From contig JADGQK010000008.1 of NCBI GenBank assembly GCA_017881915.1, positions 1 through 59,454 of the forward strand: DNA of 59,454 bases, read 5' to 3'. The notes under the pieces are model-generated. The model saw only the letters and a list, made by a program, of their open reading frames with translations. It had not been told where the DNA came from and made no database searches. Numbering within the stretch: the first letter of the stretch is position 1; each line of letters begins with the position of its first letter. The position numbers and the translations under genes are program-made. Below, one piece after another: positions 38,457 through 47,760 of the stretch. This DNA is from Chloroflexota bacterium (GTDB taxonomy: Bacteria > Chloroflexota > Limnocylindria > Limnocylindrales > CSP1-4).

Positions 38457-39520
38457 TGGCCGGGGCCTGGCGGCCCGTCGGCTCGGAGCACGAGCTGCGG
38501 GTGGGATTGGCCGGGCTGGGTTCGATGGGCCGCAACCACCTTCGGGTGCTGCGGGCCCGCCCAGGCTGCCGGCTCGTGGCTGTTGCCGACCCGGTTCCCG
38601 AGGCGCTGGCCGCGGCGGTTGGCGGCGGCACCGACGCTCCGGACTCGCTCGGGTTCTCCGAACCGCTGGCGATGATCGCCGAGGCGGACCTCGACGCCGT
38701 CGTGATCGCCGCCCCGACGACCAGCCACCGGGCGCTGGCCATCGCCGCGATCGAGCGTGGCCTGGCCGTACTGATCGAGAAGCCCCTCGCCGTGAGTGTT
38801 GACGAGGGCCTCGAGATCCTCGCCGCGGCGCGCCGCAGGGGAGTGCCTGTCCAGGTCGGCCACGTCGAGCGCTTCAACCCGGCCGTCCTCGAGCTCGGAC
38901 GACTCCTCGGTGAAGGCTGGCTGAGCACGATCTATGCGATCACCAGCCGGCGAGCCGGACCCTTCCCGGCCCGGATCCGTGACGTCGGGGTGACGATCGA
39001 CCTGGCCACCCACGATGCCGACATCCTGTCGTGGGTGGCCGGTGAGCGCCCCGACCGGGTCTACGCCGAGCTCGCCCAGCGGATTCATGCCAGCCACGAA
39101 GACCTCCTCTTCGGCCTGCTCCGGTTTCCTTCCGGGGCAACCGGCATGCTCGATGTCAACTGGCTCACCCCGGCCAAGCGTCGCCTGCTGACCGTCGTGG
39201 GCGAAGAGGGGATGTTCGAGCTCGATTACCTGACCCAGCGGCTCACCTTCACCCGGGCCAACACTCGCGGCCCGGACCTGATTGCCGGCTATGCGCCAAC
39301 CTTCGCTGGCGATGTGGTCGAGCTGCCGGTCGCCAATGGCGAGCCGCTGGCCGCCGAGCTTGACGCGTTCCTGACGGTCATCCGGGATGGCGGCCGGCCC
39401 GTCGTCGATGTCGAGGACGGCCTGTGGGCCGTCGCGATCGCAACATCCCTGCTCGAGGCCGCTGCCGGCGGCCGCCCAATTGACCTATCCGACTTCTCCG
39501 CGAGGCTACCTGTCGCATGA
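38456..39520 (+). CDS. Gfo/Idh/MocA-family oxidoreductase (WbpB-like)
   Basis: This 354-residue protein has an N-terminal Rossmann fold (VGLAGLGSMGRNHLRVLRAR near 17) and the conserved EKP motif in GLAVLIEKPLAVSVDEGLEI. The C-terminal domain contains GHVERFNPAVLELGRLL and the active-site region VGVTIDLATHDADILSWVAG. WbpB oxidises UDP-GlcNAcA at C3, coupled to the aminotransferase encoded just before it. Start and stop overlap the flanking genes. The GHVERFNPA segment is typical of UDP-GlcNAcA 3-dehydrogenases. Confidence 0.88.
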   Translation: MAGAWRPVGSEHELRVGLAGLGSMGRNHLRVLRARPGCRLVAVADPVPEALAAAVGGGTDAPDSLGFSEPLAMIAEADLDAVVIAAPTTSHRALAIAAIERGLAVLIEKPLAVSVDEGLEILAAARRRGVPVQVGHVERFNPAVLELGRLLGEGWLSTIYAITSRRAGPFPARIRDVGVTIDLATHDADILSWVAGERPDRVYAELAQRIHASHEDLLFGLLRFPSGATGMLDVNWLTPAKRRLLTVVGEEGMFELDYLTQRLTFTRANTRGPDLIAGYAPTFAGDVVELPVANGEPLAAELDAFLTVIRDGGRPVVDVEDGLWAVAIATSLLEAAAGGRPIDLSDFSARLPVA

Positions 39521-40953
39521 CCACCACCAACCGACCCAGCGCTGCCGCTCCCAGCCTGCTCGGCGGCTCGATCCAGCTGCCCATCCGCCCCTGCCATCAC
39601 CCGGAACCGCGGACGGTCGCGCCGTGGACCGGCGAAGCGGGCAGCGTGGGGCGAGTCACGGTCGTGGGTGCGGGCAAGATGGGCCTGCCGCTCGCGGTCC
39701 AGTTCGCCGGCCACGGCTGGGACGTGACCGCGGTCGACGTCCAGGCGTCGGTCGTTGATTCGATCAACGCCGGGCTCAACCACGTGACCGAGGAGCCGGG
39801 CCTGACCGAGGGAGTCGCGTCGGCCCACGCCGACGGTCGTCTCCGGGCAACGCTCGATGGCGCGGCCGCGGCTGCGACCGCCGATGTCGTCGTGTTGATC
39901 GTGCCGGTCATGCTCAACGACGAGCAGCAGCCCGACTACCGCTACATGGACGCCGCCGTCGCGGCGATCGCGCCGGGCGTGCACGCCGGCTCGACGATCA
40001 TCTTCGAGACGACCCTGCCGGTCGGCGACACCCGGGGCCGGTTCCTGCCACGCCTGGCAGCGGTCAGCGGCCTGCGCGCCGAGCAGGACTTCTTCGTCGC
40101 CTTCTCACCCGAGCGCCTGTACAGCGGCTCGGCCCTTACGAACCTGGCCACCTATCCCAAGCTCGTCGGCGGCATCGGTCCGCAGTCAGGCGCCCGCGCG
40201 GCCGCCTTCTACGGATCTGTCCTCGACGCGGAAGTCGTCCTGATGAGCTCGGCCGAAGCTGCCGAATTCAGCAAGCTGGCCGACACGACCTATCGCGACG
40301 TGAACATCGCCCTGGCCAACGAGTTCGCCCGCTACGCCGACCGAGTGGGAGTGGATGTCCAGGAAGTGATCGCGGCCGCTAACAGCCAGCCGTACAGCCA
40401 TATCCACCAACCCGGCCTGGGAGTCGGCGGTCATTGCATTCCCGTCTACCCGCACTTCCTGCTCAGCCGGGCGCCGGAGATGGAGCTGGTCGAGCTCAGT
40501 CGCCGGGTGAATGACGGTCAGATTGGGCTGGCGATCCGGACCATCCAGAAGTCCCTCGGCGGCCTCGAGGGCGTGCCGGTCCTGGTCCTGGGCCTGACCT
40601 ACCGCGACGGGGTCAAGGAGCTGGCCTACTCCCGGGCGCTGCCGCTCATCGAGCGGCTCGCCTTTCACGGCGCGATCGTATCGGCGTACGACCCGCTCCT
40701 GTCCGCTGCAGAGATTGCCCGGAGCGCGGCCAACGCCTATCAGTGGGGGACGCCCAGCGATGCCCGGGCGATCATCACCCAGACGGCCGACCCGCTCTTC
40801 GGCACCCTCGACTTCGAACTCTTCCCGGCGGCCGAGGTGCTCTTCGACGGGCGCAACAGCCTGCGGTCGCTCGTCCTGCCCGGACGGGTCGGGTACCACG
40901 GTGTCGGCGTCCCTGCCGCGGCGCGCGTGCCGGCGGAGGCTGCCGCCCGCTGA
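39517..40953 (+). CDS. UDP-N-acetylglucosamine 6-dehydrogenase-type nucleotide-sugar dehydrogenase (WbpA-like)
   Basis: This 478-residue protein has a nonconserved 45-residue head, then the NAD loop VTVVGAGKMGLPLAVQFAGH. It has the central FFVAFSPERLYSGSALTNLA and KLADTTYRDVNIALANEFAR, the catalytic Cys in GLGVGGHCIPVYPHFLLS, and the C-terminal PVLVLGLTYRDGVKELAYSR. It oxidises C6 of a UDP-hexosamine to the uronic acid; UDP-GlcNAc is the expected substrate from its operon partners. It overlaps the next gene by TGATG. A second dehydrogenase lies at 50797. Confidence 0.9.
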   Translation: MTTTNRPSAAAPSLLGGSIQLPIRPCHHPEPRTVAPWTGEAGSVGRVTVVGAGKMGLPLAVQFAGHGWDVTAVDVQASVVDSINAGLNHVTEEPGLTEGVASAHADGRLRATLDGAAAAATADVVVLIVPVMLNDEQQPDYRYMDAAVAAIAPGVHAGSTIIFETTLPVGDTRGRFLPRLAAVSGLRAEQDFFVAFSPERLYSGSALTNLATYPKLVGGIGPQSGARAAAFYGSVLDAEVVLMSSAEAAEFSKLADTTYRDVNIALANEFARYADRVGVDVQEVIAAANSQPYSHIHQPGLGVGGHCIPVYPHFLLSRAPEMELVELSRRVNDGQIGLAIRTIQKSLGGLEGVPVLVLGLTYRDGVKELAYSRALPLIERLAFHGAIVSAYDPLLSAAEIARSAANAYQWGTPSDARAIITQTADPLFGTLDFELFPAAEVLFDGRNSLRSLVLPGRVGYHGVGVPAAARVPAEAAAR

Positions 40954-42101
40954 TGCGGATTGCCAGCGTCGTCGGGACTCGACCTCAGCTGATCAAGGCG
41001 GCGGTCCTCCAGCCGCTCCTGCGGGCCCGCCACGACGAAGTCTTCATCGACACCGGCCAGCACTACGACGAGGCCCTCGCCGGGGCGTTCGTGGGCGAGC
41101 TGGGCCTTGCCCCACCCGACTACCAGCTGGGCGTTGGGGGCGGCAGCGCGACCGAACAGACGGCCGCGATGCTCAGCCGCCTCGAACCGATCCTCGCGGC
41201 GGAGCGGCCGGAGGTCGTGATCGTCTACGGCGACACGAACTCCACCCTGGCCGGTTCGATCGCCGCCGCGCAGCTCCGCCTGCCGGTCGCCCATGTCGAG
41301 GCCGGCCTGCGCAGCTTCGATCGGCGGATGCCCGAGGAGATCAATCGGGTGATCGCCGACCACCTGGCGACCTGGGCCTTTGCGCCCACCCCGACGGCCG
41401 TCGAGAACCTGGCGGCCGAAGGACGGACCCGGGGGGTCCACCTGGTCGGCGACCTGATGCAGGACCTGGCCGCCCGCCTCAGCGCGGAAGTCCGCGACCC
41501 GGCGGTCCTGGGCCCGATCGAGCTGCGCCTGGCCGCACAGTCCGCGGGTCTCCGCCTCCGCCCCGGCAGGTACCTCTTCGCCACGGTCCATCGGGCCGAG
41601 AACCGACAACCGGCCGCGCTCCGTGCCTGGGCCGAGCTCCTCGGCGGGGTCGCGAGCGAGGCGCGGCCGGTCATCCTCGCCCTTCATCCGGGGACCGCTG
41701 CCGCCCTCGATGCGGCCGGTGTTCGCCTCGCGCCGGCGGTCCGGGTGATCGAGCCGCAGGGCTATCGGACGACGCTGGCCCTGCAGCTCCACGCGGCGGC
41801 CGTCCTGACCGATTCGGGCGGAGTGCAGCGCGAGGCCGCCTGGCTGGGTGTGCCCTGCCTGGTCCTGCGGAGCGCGACCGAATGGCTCGAGGCAGTCGCC
41901 GATTCGGGCGGCAGGATGGTCGTCGTGGGGCTCGATGCGACGCGGGCCGCCGCGGAGCTCGACCGGCTGGCACCCGCGGATCGCGCCGAGTCCATCGCCC
42001 GGGATCGCGCGACGGGCCTCCGCCTCGAGCCGGCCGGCGCGGCGGCGGCCATCGTTGCCGCCCTTGAAGAAGGAGTCGGGAGTCGGGAGTCGGCTTCGTG
42101 A
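40953..42101 (+). CDS. UDP-sugar 2-epimerase (WecB/WbpI-like)
   Basis: This 382-residue protein starts MRIASVVGTRPQLIKAAVLQ. It has VFIDTGQHYDEALAGAFVGE, PEVVIVYGDTNSTLAGSIAA, AHVEAGLRSFDRRMPEEINR, FATVHRAENRQPAALRAW and VLTDSGGVQREAAWLGVPCL. These are the hallmark motifs of non-hydrolysing UDP-GlcNAc 2-epimerases. In this operon it most likely acts as WbpI, turning UDP-GlcNAc(3NAc)A into UDP-ManNAc(3NAc)A. The ATG overlaps the previous stop. Confidence 0.92.
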   Translation: MRIASVVGTRPQLIKAAVLQPLLRARHDEVFIDTGQHYDEALAGAFVGELGLAPPDYQLGVGGGSATEQTAAMLSRLEPILAAERPEVVIVYGDTNSTLAGSIAAAQLRLPVAHVEAGLRSFDRRMPEEINRVIADHLATWAFAPTPTAVENLAAEGRTRGVHLVGDLMQDLAARLSAEVRDPAVLGPIELRLAAQSAGLRLRPGRYLFATVHRAENRQPAALRAWAELLGGVASEARPVILALHPGTAAALDAAGVRLAPAVRVIEPQGYRTTLALQLHAAAVLTDSGGVQREAAWLGVPCLVLRSATEWLEAVADSGGRMVVVGLDATRAAAELDRLAPADRAESIARDRATGLRLEPAGAAAAIVAALEEGVGSRESAS

Positions 42102-43489
42102 CTCGGGTCGTCATGTTCGTGTACAACGACTGCCGGACCGACGCGCGAGTCCTGCGCGAGGCGGCGAGTCTCACGGCCGCCGGCCATCAGGTGACGATCG
42201 TCGCTCGTCCAACCAACCCCACCGCCACGGTCGGCGACCGCGAGGAACGCGACGGGTTCGAAATCGTCCGGGTGCCGGTCCCCCAGCGCTGGCGCTTCTA
42301 CTGGACCTGGCTGAGCTACCCGTGGCGGATGCGGCGCTGGTGGGCCGGCCGGGTTGAGCAGGCCTTCCATCGGCTGCCGATCGGCCTCGTCGAGCTCGCG
42401 GGCCTCGTCGGTGCGGCGCTCGTGACCATCCCCTGGGCGATCGTCCGTGCCCCGTTTTACGCGCGGGCTCGTCGCCGGCCGACGCCGCCAGGCGGGTCAA
42501 CCTTCGACTGGCTCGTGCGCTGGCGCTGGGTCGTCCTCGGCTGGGCCGATCGCGCGGCCGAGGCGGCCCCCGCCGGCGACGTCTATCACGGCCACGACCT
42601 GAGCGGTCTTGAAGCGGCGGGACGGGCCAGGCGGCGGGCTGGCGGCCGGCTCGTCTACGACAGCCATGAGATCTTCCTCGAATCAGGCTCAAACGCCGAC
42701 CGGCCGCGCTTCCTGAAGGCGATCCTCGAGCACAGCGAGCGGCGCTGGATTCGAGAAGCAGATGCGCTCGTGACGGTCAACCAATCGCTGGCCGCGGATC
42801 TTGGCGCTCGATATCGTCCCCGGCGGACCGTGGTCGTCCACAACTGCCCCGCCCGCTGGGAGCCGCCGATCCCGCGCCCCGACCTCATTCGTTCGACGAC
42901 CGGAATCCCCGCGGATGCGCCGATCGCCCTCTACCACGGCGCCTTCTCGGCCCACCGCGGACTCGAGGAGCTCGGAGCGGCAATCCTCAGGCCCGGTCTG
43001 GAGCAGGTCCACGCGGTCTACCTGGGCTATGGCTCGCAACGGAGGATGCTCGACCAGATGGCTGTGGACCCGCGTTACGGCGGCCGGTTGCACGTCCTGG
43101 GCGCTGTTCCGCCCGAGGACCTCCTGCCATGGGTGGCATCGGCCGACGTCGGGGTGATGGCGATCCAGGCATCGACTCGGAATCACCGCCTGTCAACGCC
43201 CAACAAGCTGTTCGAGGCTCTTGCCGCCGGCCTGCCTGTCGTCGTCAGCGACTTTCCGGAGATGCACCGGATCGTCCTGGAGACAGAGTCCGGGCCCCTC
43301 GGAACGGTCTGCCGCCCGGATGCGGTCGACGATGTTGCCCGGGCCATCCGATCGATCGTGGATTTGCCACGGGCGGAGCAGGAAGCCATGCGGATGCGCT
43401 GCCTGCGGGCGGCCCACGATCGCTGGAACTGGGAGTTCGAGATCGGCGGGCTGCTCGCCCTCTATGCGGATCTCGAGCACGCTCGGTGA
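42098..43489 (+). CDS. Glycosyltransferase family 4, first of three tandem paralogues
   Basis: This 463-residue GT-B protein starts MTRVVMFVYNDCRTDARVLR. It has GRLVYDSHEIFLESGSNADR in the acceptor half, LYHGAFSAHRGLEELGAAIL at the donor-domain start, and the signature NHRLSTPNKLFEALAAGLPV, then VSDFPEMHRIV. A hydrophobic segment near residues 95-115 (ELAGLVGAALVTIPWAIVRA) may hold it to the membrane. The GTG start overlaps the epimerase stop (GTGA). Sugar and acceptor are unknown. It shares the NHRL-TPNK block with the next two genes. Confidence 0.87.
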   Translation: MTRVVMFVYNDCRTDARVLREAASLTAAGHQVTIVARPTNPTATVGDREERDGFEIVRVPVPQRWRFYWTWLSYPWRMRRWWAGRVEQAFHRLPIGLVELAGLVGAALVTIPWAIVRAPFYARARRRPTPPGGSTFDWLVRWRWVVLGWADRAAEAAPAGDVYHGHDLSGLEAAGRARRRAGGRLVYDSHEIFLESGSNADRPRFLKAILEHSERRWIREADALVTVNQSLAADLGARYRPRRTVVVHNCPARWEPPIPRPDLIRSTTGIPADAPIALYHGAFSAHRGLEELGAAILRPGLEQVHAVYLGYGSQRRMLDQMAVDPRYGGRLHVLGAVPPEDLLPWVASADVGVMAIQASTRNHRLSTPNKLFEALAAGLPVVVSDFPEMHRIVLETESGPLGTVCRPDAVDDVARAIRSIVDLPRAEQEAMRMRCLRAAHDRWNWEFEIGGLLALYADLEHAR

Positions 43490-44784
43490 CCGATCTGCCG
43501 GTCGTCCCCCAGCGCTGTGTTCTCGTCCTGCCATCGACGGCCGAGTTCGACTCCCGGACCTACCGGATCGCCAGCACGCTGAGCCGCCGCGGCCATGATG
43601 TCACCGTCGTGGCCCGGCTCGCCCCGGGGCTGCCGGCCAGCGAAGATCACCCGGCCGGGTACCGGATCCTCCGGGTCCCGGTCTCGGCGACGGCCGGCTT
43701 GCCACGACCGTTGCGCCGTTTGGTCGGAGCCGTCCGCCGTCACGCCCGGGCAGCCAGCTCGCCGACCGGCCAGGTCGGACCGGCGCCGGCCACGCGTTCG
43801 GCGGGGGGGATCGACCGATTGCTCGCGATCGCGCTGACCGTGCGAGCGCAGCGCCAGGCGACCCATCGGACCGCGCCGCCCGCTGACCTGGTCCACGCGA
43901 TGGCGTACATGGGGATCCCGATCGGACTCGACCTGGGTCGGCGGGACGCGGCGCCGGTCATCTATGACGCCCGGGATATCTACGTGGACGCGGCGCACCT
44001 GGCCCGGCTGCCCCAACCGGCCCGTCGACTGTTCGCCCGGATCGAGGGGGGCTGGGCGCGCCGGGCGAGTCGGGTGATGACCGTGAATGTCCCGTACGCG
44101 GAGGTGATGGCCGAGCGATTTGGCGTTCCACTGCCCCTGGTCGTCATGAACTGCGCCTACCGGCGTGAGCCCGGCGGGGGCCATCCACGTCGCTTCCACG
44201 AGCGGCTCGGCCTCGATCCGGAGACTCGGGTCGTCCTCTACCAGGGCGGCTTCTCGCGCGACCGCGGGATCGAGCAGCTGATCGCCGCGCTCCCGAAGCT
44301 GCCCGACGCGGCGCTGGTCCTGCTCGGCTACGGCCCGCTCCGGGCAGAGCTCGAGGCCCGCGCGGCTGAGCCCGGGCTGGCTGGCCGGCTCCATGTGCTG
44401 CCGGCTGTCCCGCCGACCGAGCTCATCGAGTGGGTTGCCTCGGCCGACGTTGTGGCGATGCCGATCCAGCCGACGACCCTGAACCACCGGCTGACGACTC
44501 CGAACAAGCTGTTCGAAGCGATGGCGGCCGGTGTGCCCGTGATCGCGAGCGACCTGCCCGGGATGGCCGGGATCGTTCGGGAAACCGGCTGTGGCGTCCT
44601 GGTCGATCCGACTGATCCGGAGGCGATCGCCAGGGCGGCCCGGGATCTTCTCGACCTGCCGGCGGCCAGCCGCGAGGCGATCGGCCGGCGTGGGCTCGAG
44701 GCCCATCTTGCGACCTACAACTGGGAGGCACAGGCCGCGCTCCTCCTCGCCGAGTACGGCCGCCTGACGGGGCGCCCGTGGTGA
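43486..44784 (+). CDS. Glycosyltransferase family 4, second of three tandem paralogues
   Basis: This 432-residue protein starts VTDLPVVPQRCVLVLPSTAE. It has HDVTVVARLAPGLPASEDHP, VIYDARDIYVDAAHLARLPQ, VVLYQGGFSRDRGIEQLIAA and the signature NHRLTTPNKLFEAMAAGVPV, then ASDLPGMAGIV. The donor-domain block is nearly the same as in the preceding protein, pointing to gene duplication. The GTG start overlaps the previous stop by GTGA; the frame is open further upstream but only as a shadow. It should add one sugar of the repeat unit. Confidence 0.87.
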   Translation: MTDLPVVPQRCVLVLPSTAEFDSRTYRIASTLSRRGHDVTVVARLAPGLPASEDHPAGYRILRVPVSATAGLPRPLRRLVGAVRRHARAASSPTGQVGPAPATRSAGGIDRLLAIALTVRAQRQATHRTAPPADLVHAMAYMGIPIGLDLGRRDAAPVIYDARDIYVDAAHLARLPQPARRLFARIEGGWARRASRVMTVNVPYAEVMAERFGVPLPLVVMNCAYRREPGGGHPRRFHERLGLDPETRVVLYQGGFSRDRGIEQLIAALPKLPDAALVLLGYGPLRAELEARAAEPGLAGRLHVLPAVPPTELIEWVASADVVAMPIQPTTLNHRLTTPNKLFEAMAAGVPVIASDLPGMAGIVRETGCGVLVDPTDPEAIARAARDLLDLPAASREAIGRRGLEAHLATYNWEAQAALLLAEYGRLTGRPW

Positions 44785-46109
44785 GCCAGCAGGCTGCGCC
44801 TCGGCCGCCGCGCGCCGTCATCCTCGTCGCCAACCCTGCCGCGCCCTATTCGCGGGCATTGCGGATCGCCCGAACCCTGGTGGCCGCGGGCTACCGGGTC
44901 GAGATCGCGGCGGTCGCGGTGGATGACCTGCCCGAGCGCGAACCAGGGATGGGCTGGGAGCTCCGCCGGTATGGAGCCTCAGGGCCGTGGGCACGCCTCG
45001 GCGGCTCGGCCAGCCGCACCGCTTCTGGTCGGGGCCCGGCTAACACGAGATCCGGCGGCCCGGCCGGGCGGCTCCTCCGACGGGCGGTCAGCCTTGCCGG
45101 CGCACTCCGGCGCTGGATCTTCTGGCCCCACACCGTCCGCGGTTGGTGGGCCACCCTGGACCGCGAGCTCGAGCCGGCCGACCTCTACCACGCCTGTGGC
45201 AGCCTGACCGTTGCGGCCGCCCTGCGGGCCCGCCGCCGGGCGCCGGTGGGGCCGGCTGGACTTCCTGCTGGAGTCATCTATGACGCGATCGACGACGTCT
45301 TCGAGTCGAACAACGTCCTCGACATGCCCCGGCCGTTGCGCACCTGGCACGCTCGCCGGGAAGCCCGCTGGGCCCATGCGGCCGACGCGATCATCACCGT
45401 GAACGAGGCGCTCGCCGAGCGGCTCGCCGCCCGCTGGAGCCTCGCCTCAGCGCCCATCGTCGTACCCAACTACCCCGAGATTCCGGGCGCTCGTAGCGGC
45501 GCGGGCAGCGGGGACGCGCCGCCCGACCCGATCAGAGCTGAGCTCGGCCTGCCAGCGACCACCCGAGTCGTCCTGTTCCAGGGCAGGCTCGGCCCCCGGC
45601 TCGGTCTCGACGAGGCGGCCGAGGCGGTCCTGCTTGTCCCGGACGCTGCACTTGTCCTGCTCGGGTTCGGCCGCTCGTTCGAGCGCGAGCAGGCGCGCGA
45701 CCGCGAGCCCCGCTTCGCCGGCCGCCACTTCACCATCCCGCCGCGTCATCCCGACGAACTCCTGGGCTGGACCGCAGGCGCGGATGTCGCGCTCGTGCCG
45801 CTCCCGCCGGTCTCGATCAACCAGCGCTTGTCGAGCCCCAACAAGTTCTGGGAGGCACTCGGCTCCGGCACACCGGTCGTCGTCCCGGCAGCGCTCAGCT
45901 ACATGGCCGCGATCGTCCGAGAGCGCGACCTCGGAATCGTGGCCGCGTCGGCGGGCGCGACGGACCTCGCCGAAGCCATCTCAGCCTGCCTCGCCCAGCT
46001 CGCCACCGATCCCGGCTGGCGCGCCCGGATTCGGGCGACGGCCGGACGCTACTACAGCTGGCCGGAGGCAGCCGCCAGGTATCGCGCGGTCGTCGCGCGG
46101 CTGGCCTGA
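44781..46109 (+). CDS. Glycosyltransferase family 4, third of three tandem paralogues
   Basis: This 442-residue protein starts VSQQAAPRPPRAVILVANPA. It has VIYDAIDDVFESNNVLDMPR, AADAIITVNEALAERLAARW, VVLFQGRLGPRLGLDEAAEA and the signature NQRLSSPNKFWEALGSGTPV. It is more diverged than the other two, with an Arg/Ser-rich insertion near residues 75-100. It is the last gene of the eight-gene run and overlaps the previous stop (GTGA). It converges with the leftward glycosyltransferase after 114 bases. GTG 44778 is an alternative start. Confidence 0.85.
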   Translation: MSQQAAPRPPRAVILVANPAAPYSRALRIARTLVAAGYRVEIAAVAVDDLPEREPGMGWELRRYGASGPWARLGGSASRTASGRGPANTRSGGPAGRLLRRAVSLAGALRRWIFWPHTVRGWWATLDRELEPADLYHACGSLTVAAALRARRRAPVGPAGLPAGVIYDAIDDVFESNNVLDMPRPLRTWHARREARWAHAADAIITVNEALAERLAARWSLASAPIVVPNYPEIPGARSGAGSGDAPPDPIRAELGLPATTRVVLFQGRLGPRLGLDEAAEAVLLVPDAALVLLGFGRSFEREQARDREPRFAGRHFTIPPRHPDELLGWTAGADVALVPLPPVSINQRLSSPNKFWEALGSGTPVVVPAALSYMAAIVRERDLGIVAASAGATDLAEAISACLAQLATDPGWRARIRATAGRYYSWPEAAARYRAVVARLA

Positions 46110-46223
46110 TCGCGCCGATGCCTGCCCAGCGCCCCGGGCGGGACGAGCCGGCGGTCAGGACGTGCGCCGAGACGGGCCTTCGTCCGCCGGGAGTGGCGAA
46201 CGATCGGCGCGGCCCCGGGATCC

Positions 46224-47696
46224 TCACGTCGCGGTGACGGCGTGGGCGCGCAGCGCTGCGCCCACGCCCTCGGCAAATCGAGCCGATAGAACGGCCGGGT
46301 CCTCGGCGGCGGCGATCTGATGGGCGGCCTCACGGGCTCGCGGATGCCGCAGCCGGTCGGCGTCGCGCAGGGCCGCGACCAGCGAGTCGCGCGAGCCCGG
46401 CTCGAAGGTCGTGGCCGTCTCAGGCGTGACGATGTCGGCAATCCACGGCACAGCCGGCGCGATGATCGGCACTCCGAACGTCAGGGCCAGCAGGAGAGTC
46501 GCGGAATTCAGTGTTCGCTGGTACGGCAGGACGACGACGTCCGCGGCGTGGAGGAACAGCTGGATGTCGGCCGCCGGAATCGTCCGGGCATGAAGGCTGA
46601 CCCTCGGGTCGGCCGCGGCGCGCTCGAGGAAGCGGCTGGTCTCGGAGCTCCCGTCGGGCGCCCCCGCGACGACGAGCCGCCGTTGGACCGTGTCGTTGGC
46701 CACGACCTCCCAGGCATCGAGCAGGTCGGTCATGCCCTTGTACGGCTTCAGCCCGCCGATAAATGTGTAGACCCGATCGTCCGGGTCGAGGCCGAGGGCG
46801 TAACGGGCTGCGTTCCGGCTGACGATGTCTTCGTATGCGCCGCGAAAGCTCGGCAGGGGGACATGCAGGATCTTGGCCGCCGGAATCGCGTAGTACTCGG
46901 CGGCTGCCTCCACGGTCCGCGCGGCGAGGATGTGGACGATCGTCGCCCGGGCGACGATCTGACGCCGCAGCTCAGCCTCCTCGCCGGGCAAGAGGCAGTC
47001 GTGGGGCAGGACGTTGTGGACCGTCCACACGAGCCGGCCCCCGCCGGCCAGGAAACGGTCGATACGGGCGAGGAATGCCTCGGTCCGGACCCGCGCCTCC
47101 TCGGGCGTCGTCACGCTGTGGAGGACCCGATTGAGCCAGTGGAGGTGGAGGACCACATGGGTTCCCGCCTGCGCCAACGGCAGGAGCTCCTCGATATCCT
47201 CGAGATGGAAAAGTGGCAGGGGTGCGACGCCGTGCTCGAACGCCCTCGAGTAGAAGAGATCCTGGAACGGGCTGCCAGGGCTGAGTGGGTGGTATGGGAG
47301 GAGAATCGGCTCGGCGTGGCCGAGTGCGCTCAGGCTGCGAATGGCGGCAGTTGCGTCGACCAAGAGGTCGGCTCGGTCGCCGGAGCGACCGCGGATCCGG
47401 GCCGTGCGCAGGGCCGTGCCTCGGAGCTCGCGTGCCCACGGGTCGGTTGGGCGGGCCGCCAGCACCGGTTCGAGCTGGGCCAGGGCGCCGGCCGGGTCAC
47501 CCCGTTCGATCGCGGCCGCGGCCCGCTGCAGTCGTCTTGTCTGGCCGTCCGTCCGGGCTGGTGGCGGGGTCGGTCGGCCGAGCGTCAGATCGCGGGCTGC
47601 CCGGACGAGCCGGATCAGGGCCTGGTCCCGGGGAGGTGGAAGGAGCGCGGCGACCCGTTGGCCGAGCCCCCGCTGCGGCTGGCCGCTGGACGTCAC
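46224..47696 (-). CDS. Glycosyltransferase (GT4-like) with N-terminal helical extension
   Basis: This 490-residue protein has an unusual N-terminal part (1-110) with a TPR-like helix pair ([20 protein letters not shown], then QLEPVLAARPTDPWARELRG). A GT-B core follows: VVLHLHWLNRVLHSVTTPEE, LVWTVHNVLPHDCLLPGEEA, VYTFIGGLKPYKGMTDLLDA, VVVLPYQRTLNSATLLLALT and GVPIIAPAVPWIADIV. It probably adds a sugar to the exported polymer. It follows the exporter ATPase on the same strand after 64 bases. GTG start; ribosome site weak, so the N-terminus is moderately sure. Confidence 0.8.
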   Translation of the reverse strand: MTSSGQPQRGLGQRVAALLPPPRDQALIRLVRAARDLTLGRPTPPPARTDGQTRRLQRAAAAIERGDPAGALAQLEPVLAARPTDPWARELRGTALRTARIRGRSGDRADLLVDATAAIRSLSALGHAEPILLPYHPLSPGSPFQDLFYSRAFEHGVAPLPLFHLEDIEELLPLAQAGTHVVLHLHWLNRVLHSVTTPEEARVRTEAFLARIDRFLAGGGRLVWTVHNVLPHDCLLPGEEAELRRQIVARATIVHILAARTVEAAAEYYAIPAAKILHVPLPSFRGAYEDIVSRNAARYALGLDPDDRVYTFIGGLKPYKGMTDLLDAWEVVANDTVQRRLVVAGAPDGSSETSRFLERAAADPRVSLHARTIPAADIQLFLHAADVVVLPYQRTLNSATLLLALTFGVPIIAPAVPWIADIVTPETATTFEPGSRDSLVAALRDADRLRHPRAREAAHQIAAAEDPAVLSARFAEGVGAALRAHAVTAT

Positions 47697-47760
47697 CGCG
47701 GGCTTGCCGGTTCGAGCCGGCCTTCACTGAGTCGGGCAGTCAAGAACGCGATCGGTCCAG

